From contig CBDUYN010000142.1 of NCBI GenBank assembly GCA_965371445.1, positions 1 to 26,880 on the forward strand: DNA of 26,880 bases. Reading direction: 5' to 3'. A model generated the notes under the pieces. The model searched no databases. It was given only the letters and a program-made list of their open reading frames with translations, and was not told where the DNA came from. Shown here piece by piece: positions 8,178-16,055 of this stretch (its first letter is position 1; each line of letters opens with the position of its first letter). A program made the position numbers and the translations under genes. Source of the stretch: DASWIG01 sp965371445. GTDB lineage: Bacteria > Acidobacteriota > Thermoanaerobaculia > Multivoradales > J023.

Positions 8178-8819
8178 ATGAACAAAGTGCAAGTCCCACG
8201 CAACCAACTTAGTGAGCTAGCGGTACTTCTTCAACGAGAGAAAAAATCGTTGGATGCCTTGATCTCTTCTTTTCAAGATGCCGAACCCGAGAGACTTCGC
8301 GACTTGCTGGAGAAGTCCCTGAGAGACGGGGAGGCGGTTCGGCGATTTGCAGAGACCGGCAGCCGAAGGCATCTTGAGGCCGTAGATTCCGCCACGAAGA
8401 GTTTCGCGATCGAGGCCATCGAGACGGCAATACACGAATCGAGATCCATTCTCGAGTTGAAAAACGATTGGGATGGTCAAGACGGTGTCGGCTATTCGCC
8501 GAACACCTGGGAAAAGGCCGTAGACTTGTTAAGGAGGCAGGCTCTGGCCGGTGTAGAGGAGGGCGGTAGGTCGATACCGGCACCGAGAATCCTCCCCGGC
8601 CCGAATGGAAGTATCGACCTGCATTGGAAAACTCAAGCCTTTGAATTGTTGATCAACGTGCAAGAATGTGACGAAGAGTGTGCCAGCTTCTATGGTGATG
8701 ATTGTGGCAAGCTCACGATCGAAGGAACGATCGACACAGGAACGGCAAACGACGCTCTGCTGGCATGGCTGATGAAGGCTCGAAGCGATGGCCCGTCGAG
8801 GACAACCACCTCTTCATGA
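8178..8819 (+). CDS. Hypothetical protein with a DWDG motif, probably acquired
   Basis: This 213-residue protein begins with a helical, charged N-terminal half (about 1-95: LQREKKSLDALISSF, RLRDLLEKSLRDGEAVRRF). A compact domain follows with LKNDWDGQDGVGYSPNTWEK (about 95-114), then PAPRILPGPNGSIDLHW and FELLINVQE (about 135-160). The pattern (N/D)WDG..P....A..L, P...P..dG.I.l.W recurs in many unnamed accessory proteins, and I know no established function. Base composition is clearly lower in G+C than the cox genes (for example AGAGAAAAAATCGTTGG), a sign of transfer. It has its own promoter and lies between a Uma2 leader (8032-8084) and a Uma2 3' part (8826-9043), as if inserted into a Uma2 gene. 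No signal peptide or membrane segment is seen. Confidence 0.7.
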   Translation: MNKVQVPRNQLSELAVLLQREKKSLDALISSFQDAEPERLRDLLEKSLRDGEAVRRFAETGSRRHLEAVDSATKSFAIEAIETAIHESRSILELKNDWDGQDGVGYSPNTWEKAVDLLRRQALAGVEEGGRSIPAPRILPGPNGSIDLHWKTQAFELLINVQECDEECASFYGDDCGKLTIEGTIDTGTANDALLAWLMKARSDGPSRTTTSS

Positions 8820-8825
8820 GAATCC

Positions 8826-9043
8826 GTGGTCGAGATCCTCTCAGCCAAGCAGCCGATTGATGACTTGATCGAGAAAGCCGACGCCTACTTCGAAGCCGGC
8901 GTCAAGTCGTGCTGGATCGTGCAGCCGGCATTCGAGGCCATCGCGGTCCTTTGCCGGCCGCCAAGCCCCAGTTCTTCACGACGGGTGAGATCGTGGATCC
9001 GGTGAACGGAGTCACCGTCGCGGTCGAGAAAGTCTTCAGGTAG
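8826..9043 (+). pseudogene. Uma2 (DUF820) 3' fragment, frameshifted
   Basis: The region reads VVEILSAKQPIDDLIEKADA, then YFEAGVKSCWIVQPAFEAIAV, and after a one-base loss near 8950 the frame moves before the end (FFTTGEIVDPVNGVTVAVEK, VFR, stop 9041-9043). It is a close copy of the last 73 codons of the Uma2 gene at 10673-10990; there GTCCTCCTGCCGG stands where this copy has GTCCTTTGCCGG. The 5' half is missing and its place is taken by the WDG-motif gene. The VEI and K..YF nuclease motifs survive, but the PD motif is gone. Confidence 0.8.
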
Positions 9044-9109
9044 CTTCGCGAGCCACGCTCGGCCAACCTCGACGGTCGGACACGAGCGATGAACGCAGCC
9101 TGGAGACCT

Positions 9110-9616
9110 TCACCGGCTCCACTGCCTCCAGAGCAAGAGGGCAGCTAGATAGACCCGGGCCTCCGGCCCTTCCCGTACGGTCTGCCACGACTGGAAAGCG
9201 GCCTCTACCTGATCGACGAGCGTTTGCGCCTCGTGGCGGGTCAGTGTCCGGGTGACGTCGTAGTCCGCGCTGTGGCGAGCGGTTTGGAGGTCGATGAAGA
9301 CGTCCGCGATCTCTCGGATCTCGGCGGGGGCTCCGTGAGGCAGTACAGCCTGGAGATTGGGCGGCGGTCCGCCGGAGGCGAAGGCCCTGGAGGCCTGCTT
9401 CATCGTGCCGTGCTCGAAGGCGCGCACGGTGAGCGCCCGCAGGCGGTCGTGTGCCGCTCCGGAAATGAGCCTCTTCGAAGATTCGTGGACGAGCAGATGG
9501 AAGAGTGCGTAGTAGGCTGCCGAGACGGCACGGCGTAGGCTTGCCTGCTTGGGTCGACGCGGTTCCTTCCTCAGCAGGTGCTTCGCTTGCTCTAGCAGGT
9601 CCGCATGGAGGCTCAT
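9110..9616 (-). CDS. HEPN-domain protein (toxin-like)
   Basis: This 168-residue all-helical protein starts MSLHADLLEQAKHLLR. It has the HEPN helix LRRAVSAAYYALFHLLVHES (about 28-47) and a later TARHSADYDV (about 113-122), the Arg/Asp-Tyr helix of this superfamily; a polar R..H-type active site is plausible there. HEPN proteins are often RNases acting as toxins. The ATG overlaps the stop of the 96-residue gene upstream as ATGA (9613-9616), so the two are coupled. The partner is not an MNT nucleotidyltransferase, which is unusual. A collapsed copy of the same pair lies at 26655-26774. Confidence 0.72.
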   Translation of the reverse strand: MSLHADLLEQAKHLLRKEPRRPKQASLRRAVSAAYYALFHLLVHESSKRLISGAAHDRLRALTVRAFEHGTMKQASRAFASGGPPPNLQAVLPHGAPAEIREIADVFIDLQTARHSADYDVTRTLTRHEAQTLVDQVEAAFQSWQTVREGPEARVYLAALLLWRQWSR

Positions 9617-9903
9617 GCGGCCTCGGCCCTGTCGAGCGCCGCCTGCTCCGACTGGCCACGGAAGCGCAGGTAGGGCCACCGGTCGATTCCGGCATTCCGC
9701 AGGGCTTGGACGATCGTGGACCGGATCGGCTTGGTGTGCTCCAGGATCTTGCCGCTCTCTGCGACGTCGTCCCGCAAGATCACCCAGATCCAGACCGCGG
9801 GATCGCCGGACCAATCGTTGTCCAGAGCGTGACGGAGCTCGGTGACGAAGGGCGGGCGCTCTAGGGTCGCCAAGACGGTCTCGATCTGTTCTTGCTCCGA
9901 CAT
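9613..9903 (-). CDS. Small partner of the HEPN protein (antitoxin candidate)
   Basis: This 96-residue protein starts MSEQEQIETVLATLERPPFV. A central strand-rich part follows, DPAVWIWVILRDDVAESGKI (about 34-53), then IRSTIVQALRNAGIDRWPYL and RFRGQSE. The strand WIWVILRDD and the end WPYLRFR suggest a small alpha/beta fold, perhaps a much reduced nucleotidyltransferase-like domain, but the GSx9-10DxD signature of MntA is absent. The ATG at 9903 has GGAGG upstream (complement of CCTCC at 9910-9914) and lies about 50 bases from an extended -10. By position and coupling it is the antitoxin or activity partner of the HEPN protein; this is inference. Confidence 0.65.
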   Translation of the reverse strand: MSEQEQIETVLATLERPPFVTELRHALDNDWSGDPAVWIWVILRDDVAESGKILEHTKPIRSTIVQALRNAGIDRWPYLRFRGQSEQAALDRAEAA

Positions 9904-9952
9904 GACAGCCTCCGGGGACGTCTGGGGTGGATCAACAGGACCCACAGCGCAG

Positions 9953-9961
9953 ATCTTAGCA
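9953..9961 (-). promoter_or_regulatory. Extended -10 of the HEPN module
   Basis: The minus strand reads TGC-TAAGAT (complement of 9953-9961), about 50 bases upstream of the ATG at 9903. The intervening leader resembles the leader of the collapsed module at 26775-26830. Confidence 0.45.
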
Positions 9962-10030
9962 TGCCTCTCGGTCGAGGCGATCTCCACATCTCCGGGCAAG
10001 CAGCGCACACCGTGTGTCAAACTCCACGGC

Positions 10031-10507
10031 ATGACGTTCTGCCTGAGCTTTGACTCCCCCATCGGACGCCTGGCGGTCCGCGCCGACGAGGAAGCGGTCG
10101 TCGAGGTGCGTTTCGACGGCGTCTGCGCTCCCGAGCTCCCTTCTTCGGCGGCGGCCCAGGCGCTTTGCGAGCGGACGCGCGACGAGCTCGCGTCCTACCT
10201 GGCGGGCCGTCGGACCGACTTCACCGTGCCGGTCGCGCCGCGCGGCACCTCGTTCCAGCGGGCGGTCTGGCAGGCGATGAGCGAGATTCCCTACGGCGAG
10301 ACGCGGACCTACGGCGATCTGGCCACCACCGTCGGCGAGGCCGACGCGGCGCAGGCCGTCGGCTTGGCCTGTGGCGCCAACCCGATCCCGCTGATCATTC
10401 CCTGCCACCGGGTGGTGGCGGCGAAAGGCCTCGGCGGCTTCGGCGGCGGCCTCGACCGCAAACGCTGGCTGCTCGAGCTGGAAGGCGGACAGGCGCGCCT
10501 CGGCTGA
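10031..10507 (+). CDS. ogt: Methylated-DNA--protein-cysteine S-methyltransferase
   Basis: This 158-residue protein contains the alkyl-acceptor motif IPCHRVV near residue 120 with the preceding ANPIPLI, and the helix-turn-helix segment RAVWQAMSEIPYGETRTYGD (about 77-96). It removes alkyl groups from O6 of guanine onto its own Cys in a suicide reaction. The length is that of the short Ogt type without the N-terminal Ada domain. The ATG at 10031 is chosen because the family starts here with the strand FCLSFDSPIGRLAV; the frame is open further upstream, but that part is the divergent promoter region of the HEPN module. It is likely monocistronic. Confidence 0.9.
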   Translation: MTFCLSFDSPIGRLAVRADEEAVVEVRFDGVCAPELPSSAAAQALCERTRDELASYLAGRRTDFTVPVAPRGTSFQRAVWQAMSEIPYGETRTYGDLATTVGEADAAQAVGLACGANPIPLIIPCHRVVAAKGLGGFGGGLDRKRWLLELEGGQARLG

Positions 10508-10591
10508 GCTCAAGGAGCCTGGGCCACCCCAACCCTCAGCCTGAGCTGAACCGAATCCGTCCCAAGACCGCGGCGCCGGTGATCGGGGGCG

Positions 10592-10644
10592 GCTGAGGCG
10601 TGCTATCATGCCGGGTGGCGGTTCGAGCCGGGCTCGGGCCGTCG
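10592..10644 (+). repeat. Uma2-leader repeat, copy 2, with extended -10
   Basis: This partner of 8032-8084 keeps a working-looking TGC-TATCAT (10601-10609) followed by the hairpin-forming CGAGCCGGGCTCGG. It leads into the Uma2 gene at 10673 through an AGGAGG site at 10658-10663. Confidence 0.6.
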
Positions 10645-10672
10645 TCCAGATCCATGCAGGAGGCGACGCGCG

Positions 10673-10990
10673 ATGCAAGCACTGGCCGTTTCGGAGTACG
10701 AGGAGGAGCGCGGAAAGCCCATGTCGAGTTGGAATCACAGTCTGTCTCAGAAGACCGAGCCGCCGCTCATGGTGGTGGAGATCCTCTCGCCCAAGCAGAC
10801 GACGGACGACTTGATCGAGAAAGCCGACGCCTATTTCGAAGCCGGCGTCAAGTCGTGCTGGATTCTCCAGCCGGCTTTCGAGGCCATGGCGGTCCTCCTG
10901 CCGGACGCCAAGCCCCAGTTCTTCACGACCGGTGAGGTCGTGGACCCGGTGACCGAGATCACCCTCGCGGTGGAGGAGGTCTTCAGGTAG
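10673..10990 (+). pseudogene. Uma2 (DUF820) gene with in-frame internal deletion
   Basis: The open frame encodes 105 residues: MQALAVSEYEEERGKPMSSW then NHSLSQ, jumping directly to KTEPPLMVVEILSPKQTTDD and LIEKADAYFEAGVKSCWI up to VEEVFR. Intact Uma2 proteins of this type are about 180 residues. Between the WNHS and EPPL blocks they carry some 75 residues, including a S-E-L strand and the P-D-I catalytic motif. Both are missing here while the frame is kept. The product would lack the catalytic Asp of the PD-(D/E)XK fold, keeping only VEI and K..YF, so it may be inactive or serve as a decoy. Promoter and ribosome binding site look intact, so it may still be made. Confidence 0.72.
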
Positions 10991-11026
10991 TCTTCAGACG
11001 AACAGACCACCAAGACGAGGTCAATC

Positions 11027-11626
11027 ATGCAAGAGATACTTGCGGCCTTGGGCGGCATCGCTGCGTTTCTGACCATCGTCGTCGCAGGAGCCCAGGTCAT
11101 GAGATACTGGCAATGGAAGCGAAAGTTGAACTGGAACGACGCACTGAAAGCCGCGGAGGCCGTGCTCAAGGACATCGAAGAGTCAGAGTGGAGCCCTGAC
11201 ATGGTCATCGGTCTTGGCCGGAGCGGCGGCATTTGGGGCGGCTGGATCGCCGGGAATCTCGGTTCTTGCCCGTTCGCCGTGGTCGACGACGCGTACGACA
11301 CGACGGAGGGCAAGCTGAAAGTCGATTTCCCCGGCGGCGCGAACGTCTTGTCCTCCGTCCGGGAGCTGATCGGCGACGGGAAGCGTGTCCTTGTGATTCA
11401 AGGAGCCACCGCAGCAGGAGGGACGTTCAAGGAATTCAAGGAGCAATTCGGTCCATTGCTCCAAAACTGGAACGTCAAGTACGCGGTCCTGTATAAGAGC
11501 GCAGGGGCGATTCTGGCCGACGTCGATTTCGTCGGCAAGGACAATCTCGAGCCATGGCCCAAGGAGCTACCCTGGCATCAGCGCCGGGCCTACAGGCCGT
11601 TTCTACGAGACGTGTTCTCCGCCTAG
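11027..11626 (+). CDS. Membrane-anchored phosphoribosyltransferase-like protein, degenerate PRPP loop
   Basis: In this 199-residue protein a hydrophobic N-terminal segment (about 5-24, ILAALGGIAAFLTIVVAGAQ) is followed by a basic patch (WKRKLNW). A type I PRTase-like fold comes next: PDMVIGLGRSGGIWGGWIAG (about 63-82, the GxGRxG strand-loop) and a strand KRVLVIQGATAAGGTFKEF (about 124-142). The PRPP-binding signature normally has two acidic residues before T-G-G-T, as in DDVxxTGGT; here IQGATAAGGT lacks them. The protein therefore probably binds a ligand without normal catalysis. PRTase domains of this kind occur in prokaryotic conflict systems and in nucleotide salvage; membrane anchoring fits the first better. 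It lies 36 bases after the Uma2 remnant, with no obvious promoter of its own. Confidence 0.6.
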   Translation: MQEILAALGGIAAFLTIVVAGAQVMRYWQWKRKLNWNDALKAAEAVLKDIEESEWSPDMVIGLGRSGGIWGGWIAGNLGSCPFAVVDDAYDTTEGKLKVDFPGGANVLSSVRELIGDGKRVLVIQGATAAGGTFKEFKEQFGPLLQNWNVKYAVLYKSAGAILADVDFVGKDNLEPWPKELPWHQRRAYRPFLRDVFSA

Positions 11627-11911
11627 CTTTCGAGCGGACGCTCGGGACGAGAATTCACGCTACGCCCGCGGCGGCCGCAGCCCGCGCCGCGCCGTGGCGC
11701 GAACGGGCCGCCGGTCGAGGCCGCACTGCGAGTTTCTTGCCGAGAATACATCCACCCCCGACGACAATCCGTACATCGATCTGGCAGCACGAAAGCTGAC
11801 CCAGCAGGATCGGCGGATCGACGCCTGAAATCCCTCCGGCAACACCCCTGGAGCGTCGTCGCCCAGGGTTCGTCCGCCCAATCCCGACCGTGAACCAAGG
11901 AGGAACAAGCG

Positions 11912-12535
11912 ATGATCAGGAAAACCACGTGGACGCTCGTCGGCCTCTCTCTGGCCTTGCTGTTGACCGGCGGCCTGGCTTTCGCCCAGGACGTGGAGCT
12001 CGGCAGACCGCTCGACATGGGCGACAAGGAGATGATGAAAAACGGGGCCATGAAGAACATGGACAAGTACATGGGCTCCGAGGAGGCGATGATGAACAAG
12101 CTCCCAAAAGCCATGATGAAGTCGCAGGAGGAGGCGGTAAAGAATGGCAAGGAACTTTTCAACAGCACCAAGGTCGGAGCTAACGGCCAATCCTGCAACT
12201 CGTGCCACCCGGGCGGCGGCACCAGCGGCGGTACGGTCCAGACCCCGATGAAAAGCGAGCTCACCGGCAAGCCCTACGATCTTCCCGTGCCCTCGCTGGT
12301 CGGCGCGGCGGCGACCTTTCCCAAGTTCAAGGTGCCGAACGACCGCGTGATCACCATCCAGGAAATGTCCAACAACTGCATCATGATGTTCATGGGCGCC
12401 AAGGGGTTGCCCGTCACCAGCACGGAATCCAAGGATCTCACCGCCTACCTGACCAGTCTGTCGAAGGGCGAGGAGATGGATCCCGGTGCCATGCCCGAGA
12501 TGATGAAGAAGATGATGGGTGGCGACGCCATGTAG
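11912..12535 (+). CDS. Secreted monohaem cytochrome c, methionine-rich
   Basis: This 207-residue protein has a clear signal peptide (about 1-25, ending GGLAFAQ). One haem site, CNSCH, is at 95-99 with a following PGGGTSGG. A late NNCIMMFMGAKGLPVTSTES (about 152-171) resembles the distal-ligand helix region of SoxX/TsdA-type cytochromes. Residues 36-75 and the last 20 are unusually Met-rich (MMKNGAMKNMDKYMG; PEMMKKMMGGDAM), which could bind copper or be redox-protective. The start has AAGGAGG nine bases upstream. It is followed by two larger cytochromes, and all three probably form one operon for periplasmic electron transfer. The 285 bases before it hold no gene I can support. Confidence 0.82.
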   Translation: MIRKTTWTLVGLSLALLLTGGLAFAQDVELGRPLDMGDKEMMKNGAMKNMDKYMGSEEAMMNKLPKAMMKSQEEAVKNGKELFNSTKVGANGQSCNSCHPGGGTSGGTVQTPMKSELTGKPYDLPVPSLVGAAATFPKFKVPNDRVITIQEMSNNCIMMFMGAKGLPVTSTESKDLTAYLTSLSKGEEMDPGAMPEMMKKMMGGDAM

Positions 12536-12600
12536 ACCCGCCTCAAGTCGGCCGGCCAAGTTGAAACCTGAGAGTTGAACTGCGAAGGAGTGGCTGCTGA

Positions 12601-14304
12601 ATGGGTAGGAAAGGCATGCTGTACACGCTGCTGTCCGTGTCGTGGCTCGTTTCCGGAAGCATTCCCGCCCAGGAGACGTCCTGGGAGGGGACGCCCCAGC
12701 AGGCGTTCCTCAGAAGTCCGATCGTCGAGAAGTACCAATGTGTGACCTGTCACACGATCTCCGACGAGGGAGGTACGGTCGGACCTATTTTGAACTTGGT
12801 CGGCCTGCGCCGTCCTGAGGACTGGCTGCGGCGTTGGCTCGACGACCCGAACGCCGTCAAGCCGGGCACCAAGATGCCCAAATTCCCCTTCGAAGGCGAC
12901 GAGCTCGCGCAGACCGTCGCCTACCTCAGCCGGATGCATCGTCGCCTGAGCACCGAGGCGATCCTCGCGGGCGACGAGAGCTCGGTCGAGAAGGGACGGG
13001 CGCTTTTTGCCGACTACGACTGCTACGCCTGCCACCGCGTGGGCGACGACGGCCGCTTCGTCGGCCCCGACCTGACCTGGGTCGGTCTCCGCAAGCCGGA
13101 GGCGTGGGAGCGGATCTGGCTCGCCGACCCGCCCGGTTTCAAGCCCGGCACCTTCATGCCTGACTTCCACATCCCCGAGGCGGCGGTCGAGCACCTGGCG
13201 GCCTATCTCCACACCCTGAAGGGTCAGGACAACGAGGCCGGCCGGCAGTGGGAGTACCGCATCAGCTTCATCATCAACACTTCGGCGGTCTACCGCGGCG
13301 AGATGGTGTGGAAACGCCTCGGCTGCTGGAGCTGCCACGGGGAGAACGGCAAGGGCGGCGTCACAAACCCCAACGCGGCGGCCGGCCACGAGAGCGTACC
13401 CGGCATGAAGGGCGTGCGCGACAAGTACGAAAAAACGGCGCTCAAGGAGAAGATCACCGCCGGCACCCGGGTCGCCGCCAAGGACCCGGACGCGCTGCCC
13501 CTGCCCTACGACTGCCCGGCCTATCCGTCGACGGCGTTGAACGAGCAGGGGCTCGACGACCTCTACGCCTACGTCGTGAGCCTGGCGCCGCCGAGCTTTG
13601 ACTGGAGCATCCGTGGCGCGGTGGCGCAGCGTGGCGAGATCGCGTCCGGGAGCTACCAGGAGGTCGAGGTCACGAACGGTGGCACGCTCAGCGGACGCGT
13701 CTACTTCGAGGGCTCGTTCCCCGAGCCGGAGCGCATCCGTCCGAGCCGTGACAACGACGTCTGCGGCCTGCGCATCCCCGGCGAGGGCTTCGTCGTCGAT
13801 CCGGAGACCAGGGGCCTCAAGAACGCCGTGGTCTTGATCCGCGGAATCGAGCGGGGCAAGCCGTTCGCCGCGAGCGCACAGCAGATCGCGCAACTCGAGT
13901 GCCGCTACCGTCCGCACGTCACCGTCGTACGTCCCGGCGAGCGCATGACGATCATGAACCAGGATTCCCTGCTCCACAACGTCCACGCCTACCGCGGCGA
14001 CGAGACGGTCTTCAACATGGCACAACCCTTCCGGGGTCAGCGGACCCCGCAGTCGTTGCCCGAGGAAGGCCTCGTCCGGATCGCCTGCGACGTCCACGAC
14101 TGGATGGAGGCCTGGGTCCTGGTCTTGAACAACCCCTATTTCGCGATCAGCGACGCCACGGGTGCGTTCACCCTCACCGACGTGCCGCCCGGGACTTACC
14201 AGCTCACCCTGTGGCACGAGAGCCTGGGGACGGTGAGCCGGAAGGTCACCGTCGAGGCCGGTGGCTCCAGCGAGCTCGACTTCGTCGTCATCGACGACGG
14301 CTGA
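12601..14304 (+). CDS. Trihaem cytochrome c fused to a cupredoxin-like domain
   Basis: This 567-residue protein has an N-terminal signal sequence (about 1-24). Two similar class I cytochrome domains carry CVTCH (47-51) and CYACH (141-145), each with a later KPGTxMPxF Met-ligand motif. A third domain carries CWSCH (242-246). From about 345 a different module begins with a beta-rich part (GTLSGRVYFEGSFPEPERI), then a plastocyanin-like core with LLHNVHAYRG (about 460) and IACDVHDWMEAW (about 497). These offer a His, Cys, His and Met in the spacing of a type 1 copper site. A small carboxypeptidase-regulatory-like beta domain ends the protein. A chain of three haems plus one copper in one polypeptide suggests an electron conduit. 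The partner enzyme is not visible. Confidence 0.82.
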   Translation: MGRKGMLYTLLSVSWLVSGSIPAQETSWEGTPQQAFLRSPIVEKYQCVTCHTISDEGGTVGPILNLVGLRRPEDWLRRWLDDPNAVKPGTKMPKFPFEGDELAQTVAYLSRMHRRLSTEAILAGDESSVEKGRALFADYDCYACHRVGDDGRFVGPDLTWVGLRKPEAWERIWLADPPGFKPGTFMPDFHIPEAAVEHLAAYLHTLKGQDNEAGRQWEYRISFIINTSAVYRGEMVWKRLGCWSCHGENGKGGVTNPNAAAGHESVPGMKGVRDKYEKTALKEKITAGTRVAAKDPDALPLPYDCPAYPSTALNEQGLDDLYAYVVSLAPPSFDWSIRGAVAQRGEIASGSYQEVEVTNGGTLSGRVYFEGSFPEPERIRPSRDNDVCGLRIPGEGFVVDPETRGLKNAVVLIRGIERGKPFAASAQQIAQLECRYRPHVTVVRPGERMTIMNQDSLLHNVHAYRGDETVFNMAQPFRGQRTPQSLPEEGLVRIACDVHDWMEAWVLVLNNPYFAISDATGAFTLTDVPPGTYQLTLWHESLGTVSRKVTVEAGGSSELDFVVIDDG

Positions 14305-14355
14305 GCTCGGGCCAGCGTCGCCGGTCCGACACGTCTAAAGAAAGGTGGGTGCCTC

Positions 14356-15993
14356 ATGCGGGCCTTGATGGACAAGAACGCCTTCGCTACGGTCTCGTTG
14401 TTGCTTCTCGGGGCTCTCCTGAGCGCGCCGGGGTGGGCTCAGGCGGAAGCTTCGGCGGCGACGCCGGCACAGATTGGAGAAGAGCTCATCGTCAAGGCCG
14501 GCTGCGCGGGATGCCACCGGACAGAGGCGACCGCCTTCACCGGCCTCTACCGTCGCGGTCCGGACCTGCGGCGTGTGGCGTCGAAGGTCGAGGCGGGCTG
14601 GGCGCAGCGTTGGATCCTGGCGCCCCGCGAGCTCCGGGCGACCACCTGGATGCCGCATTTCTTCGACGGCGGCGCGGACCAGGGTCTTGTCGGCGACATC
14701 GTCAGCTACCTGTGGGAGCGTTCGGAGACGGTCTCTTACCCGGCCCCGCCCGCGGGCGACGCGGCGCGCGGCGAAGAGCTCTTCAACTCGATCGGTTGCA
14801 CCGGCTGCCACCTCCGCGACGCGGCAGGCGGCCGGGACCGCGATCCCGAGCCTTTCCGCCTGCAGGGTCCCAACCTGATCCGACTCGGCAGCAAGGTCGA
14901 GGCGCCCTGGCTCTTCGCCTGGCTGCGGGATCCGAAGCGGTATGCGCCGCAGACCCTGATGCCGAACCTGCGGCTGAGCGAGGCGGAAGCCGCGGACCTC
15001 ACCGCTTTTCTGCTCAGCAGCCGCGAGCCGAGCTTCGAAGGCCAGGAGCACGTGGCGGGCGATCCCGAGCGCGGCCGGCAGGCGATCGACGAGCACGGTT
15101 GCTTCGGCTGCCACCTGATCCCCGGCTTCGAGGACGCCGCGCCGCCGGCCGGGCCGCTCGTGGCGGCGTCGTTTGCCGGCCACGACGATTCCGGACCGGA
15201 CTACGCTCTGAGCGACCGGGAGCGGGAGGCCGTCGCGGCGCGCCTCGCCGACACAGCCGGCTCCGGCGCCCTCGCCGAGGGACGCCGGCTGATCAACCAG
15301 CTCAATTGCCGGGGCTGTCACCTGATCGAGGGCCGCGGGCATGCGATCCGCGCCACGGTCGACGACGTCGGCCTGCTGCCGCCGAACCTCAAGTCGGAAG
15401 GGTCGCGGGTACAGCCGGAGTGGCTGAGCGCCTTCCTCGAGGACCCGGAGACCGTCCGCTTACGGCCGTGGCTCAAGGTGCAGATGCCGACCTTCGCTCT
15501 TGACGACGCCGAGCTCGACACCGCGGTGGGCTACTTCGCGGCGCTTGAGGCGGAGGATTTCGCGAACCGGCCGGCCGAGGCGGTGACCGCGAGGAGCGTC
15601 GCCGTGGGCCGGGAGCTGTTCCAGCTCCTCGAATGTGCCCGCTGCCATCCCGCCGGGGAGGCGGCGGCCGAGGCGCTGGGGCTCTCGGCCTCGAACCTGG
15701 CGCCGTCGTTGGAGATCGCGAGCCGGCGCCTGCGCTACGAGTGGATCCCGCAGTGGATGCTCGATCCCCAGGGGTGGCAGCCCGGCACCAAGATGCCGAG
15801 CTTTTTCTTTCCGTCCGAGACCGGGGGCTACGATTCGCCCTTCTCCGGCGGCCTCGACGACGACTTCTTCGCGGAGCCCCGGGGCCGACTGATGGAGCAT
15901 TTCGACTCGGGCGACGAGCTCAACGCCTTCGTGAAGGACGCGGCGGCGGTCACGCAGGCCATCCGCGACTACATCTGGAGCCTCGGGGAGTGA
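14356..15993 (+). CDS. Pentahaem cytochrome c
   Basis: This 545-residue protein has a signal peptide (about 1-30, ending PGWAQA). Five CxxCH sites appear: CAGCH (50-54), CTGCH (148-152), CFGCH (249-253), CRGCH (318-322) and CARCH (427-431). The first, second, fourth and fifth are each followed 35-60 residues later by a W..xF..DP....MP-type stretch (TTWMPHF, QTLMPNL, KVQMPTF, TKMPSFF), the Met ligand of a cytochrome c fold. The protein is thus a chain of repeated cytochrome domains, with the third shorter. It lies 51 bases after the trihaem gene in the same orientation, with GAAAGGTGGG as ribosome binding site, so an operon is likely. A small hairpin at 16031-16048 follows. Confidence 0.83.
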   Translation: MRALMDKNAFATVSLLLLGALLSAPGWAQAEASAATPAQIGEELIVKAGCAGCHRTEATAFTGLYRRGPDLRRVASKVEAGWAQRWILAPRELRATTWMPHFFDGGADQGLVGDIVSYLWERSETVSYPAPPAGDAARGEELFNSIGCTGCHLRDAAGGRDRDPEPFRLQGPNLIRLGSKVEAPWLFAWLRDPKRYAPQTLMPNLRLSEAEAADLTAFLLSSREPSFEGQEHVAGDPERGRQAIDEHGCFGCHLIPGFEDAAPPAGPLVAASFAGHDDSGPDYALSDREREAVAARLADTAGSGALAEGRRLINQLNCRGCHLIEGRGHAIRATVDDVGLLPPNLKSEGSRVQPEWLSAFLEDPETVRLRPWLKVQMPTFALDDAELDTAVGYFAALEAEDFANRPAEAVTARSVAVGRELFQLLECARCHPAGEAAAEALGLSASNLAPSLEIASRRLRYEWIPQWMLDPQGWQPGTKMPSFFFPSETGGYDSPFSGGLDDDFFAEPRGRLMEHFDSGDELNAFVKDAAAVTQAIRDYIWSLGE

Positions 15994-16030
15994 GTCGCCG
16001 GACGCAAGCGCCGTAACGCGATTTGCCGGT

Positions 16031-16048
16031 TCTCAGAAGGCTCTGAGA
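16031..16048 (+). terminator. Hairpin after the cytochrome operon
   Basis: TCTCAGA-AGGC-TCTGAGA is a perfect 7-bp stem with a 4-base loop, 38 bases after the pentahaem stop. Only two T residues follow, so terminator function is weakly supported. Confidence 0.35.
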
Positions 16049-16055
16049 TTGGATC

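Noticed and set aside
12445..14217. Long open frame antisense to the trihaem cytochrome gene (590 codons)
   Set aside because: It is a high-GC shadow. The plus strand has a signal peptide, three CxxCH sites and a good operon context; the antisense translation has no recognisable motif.
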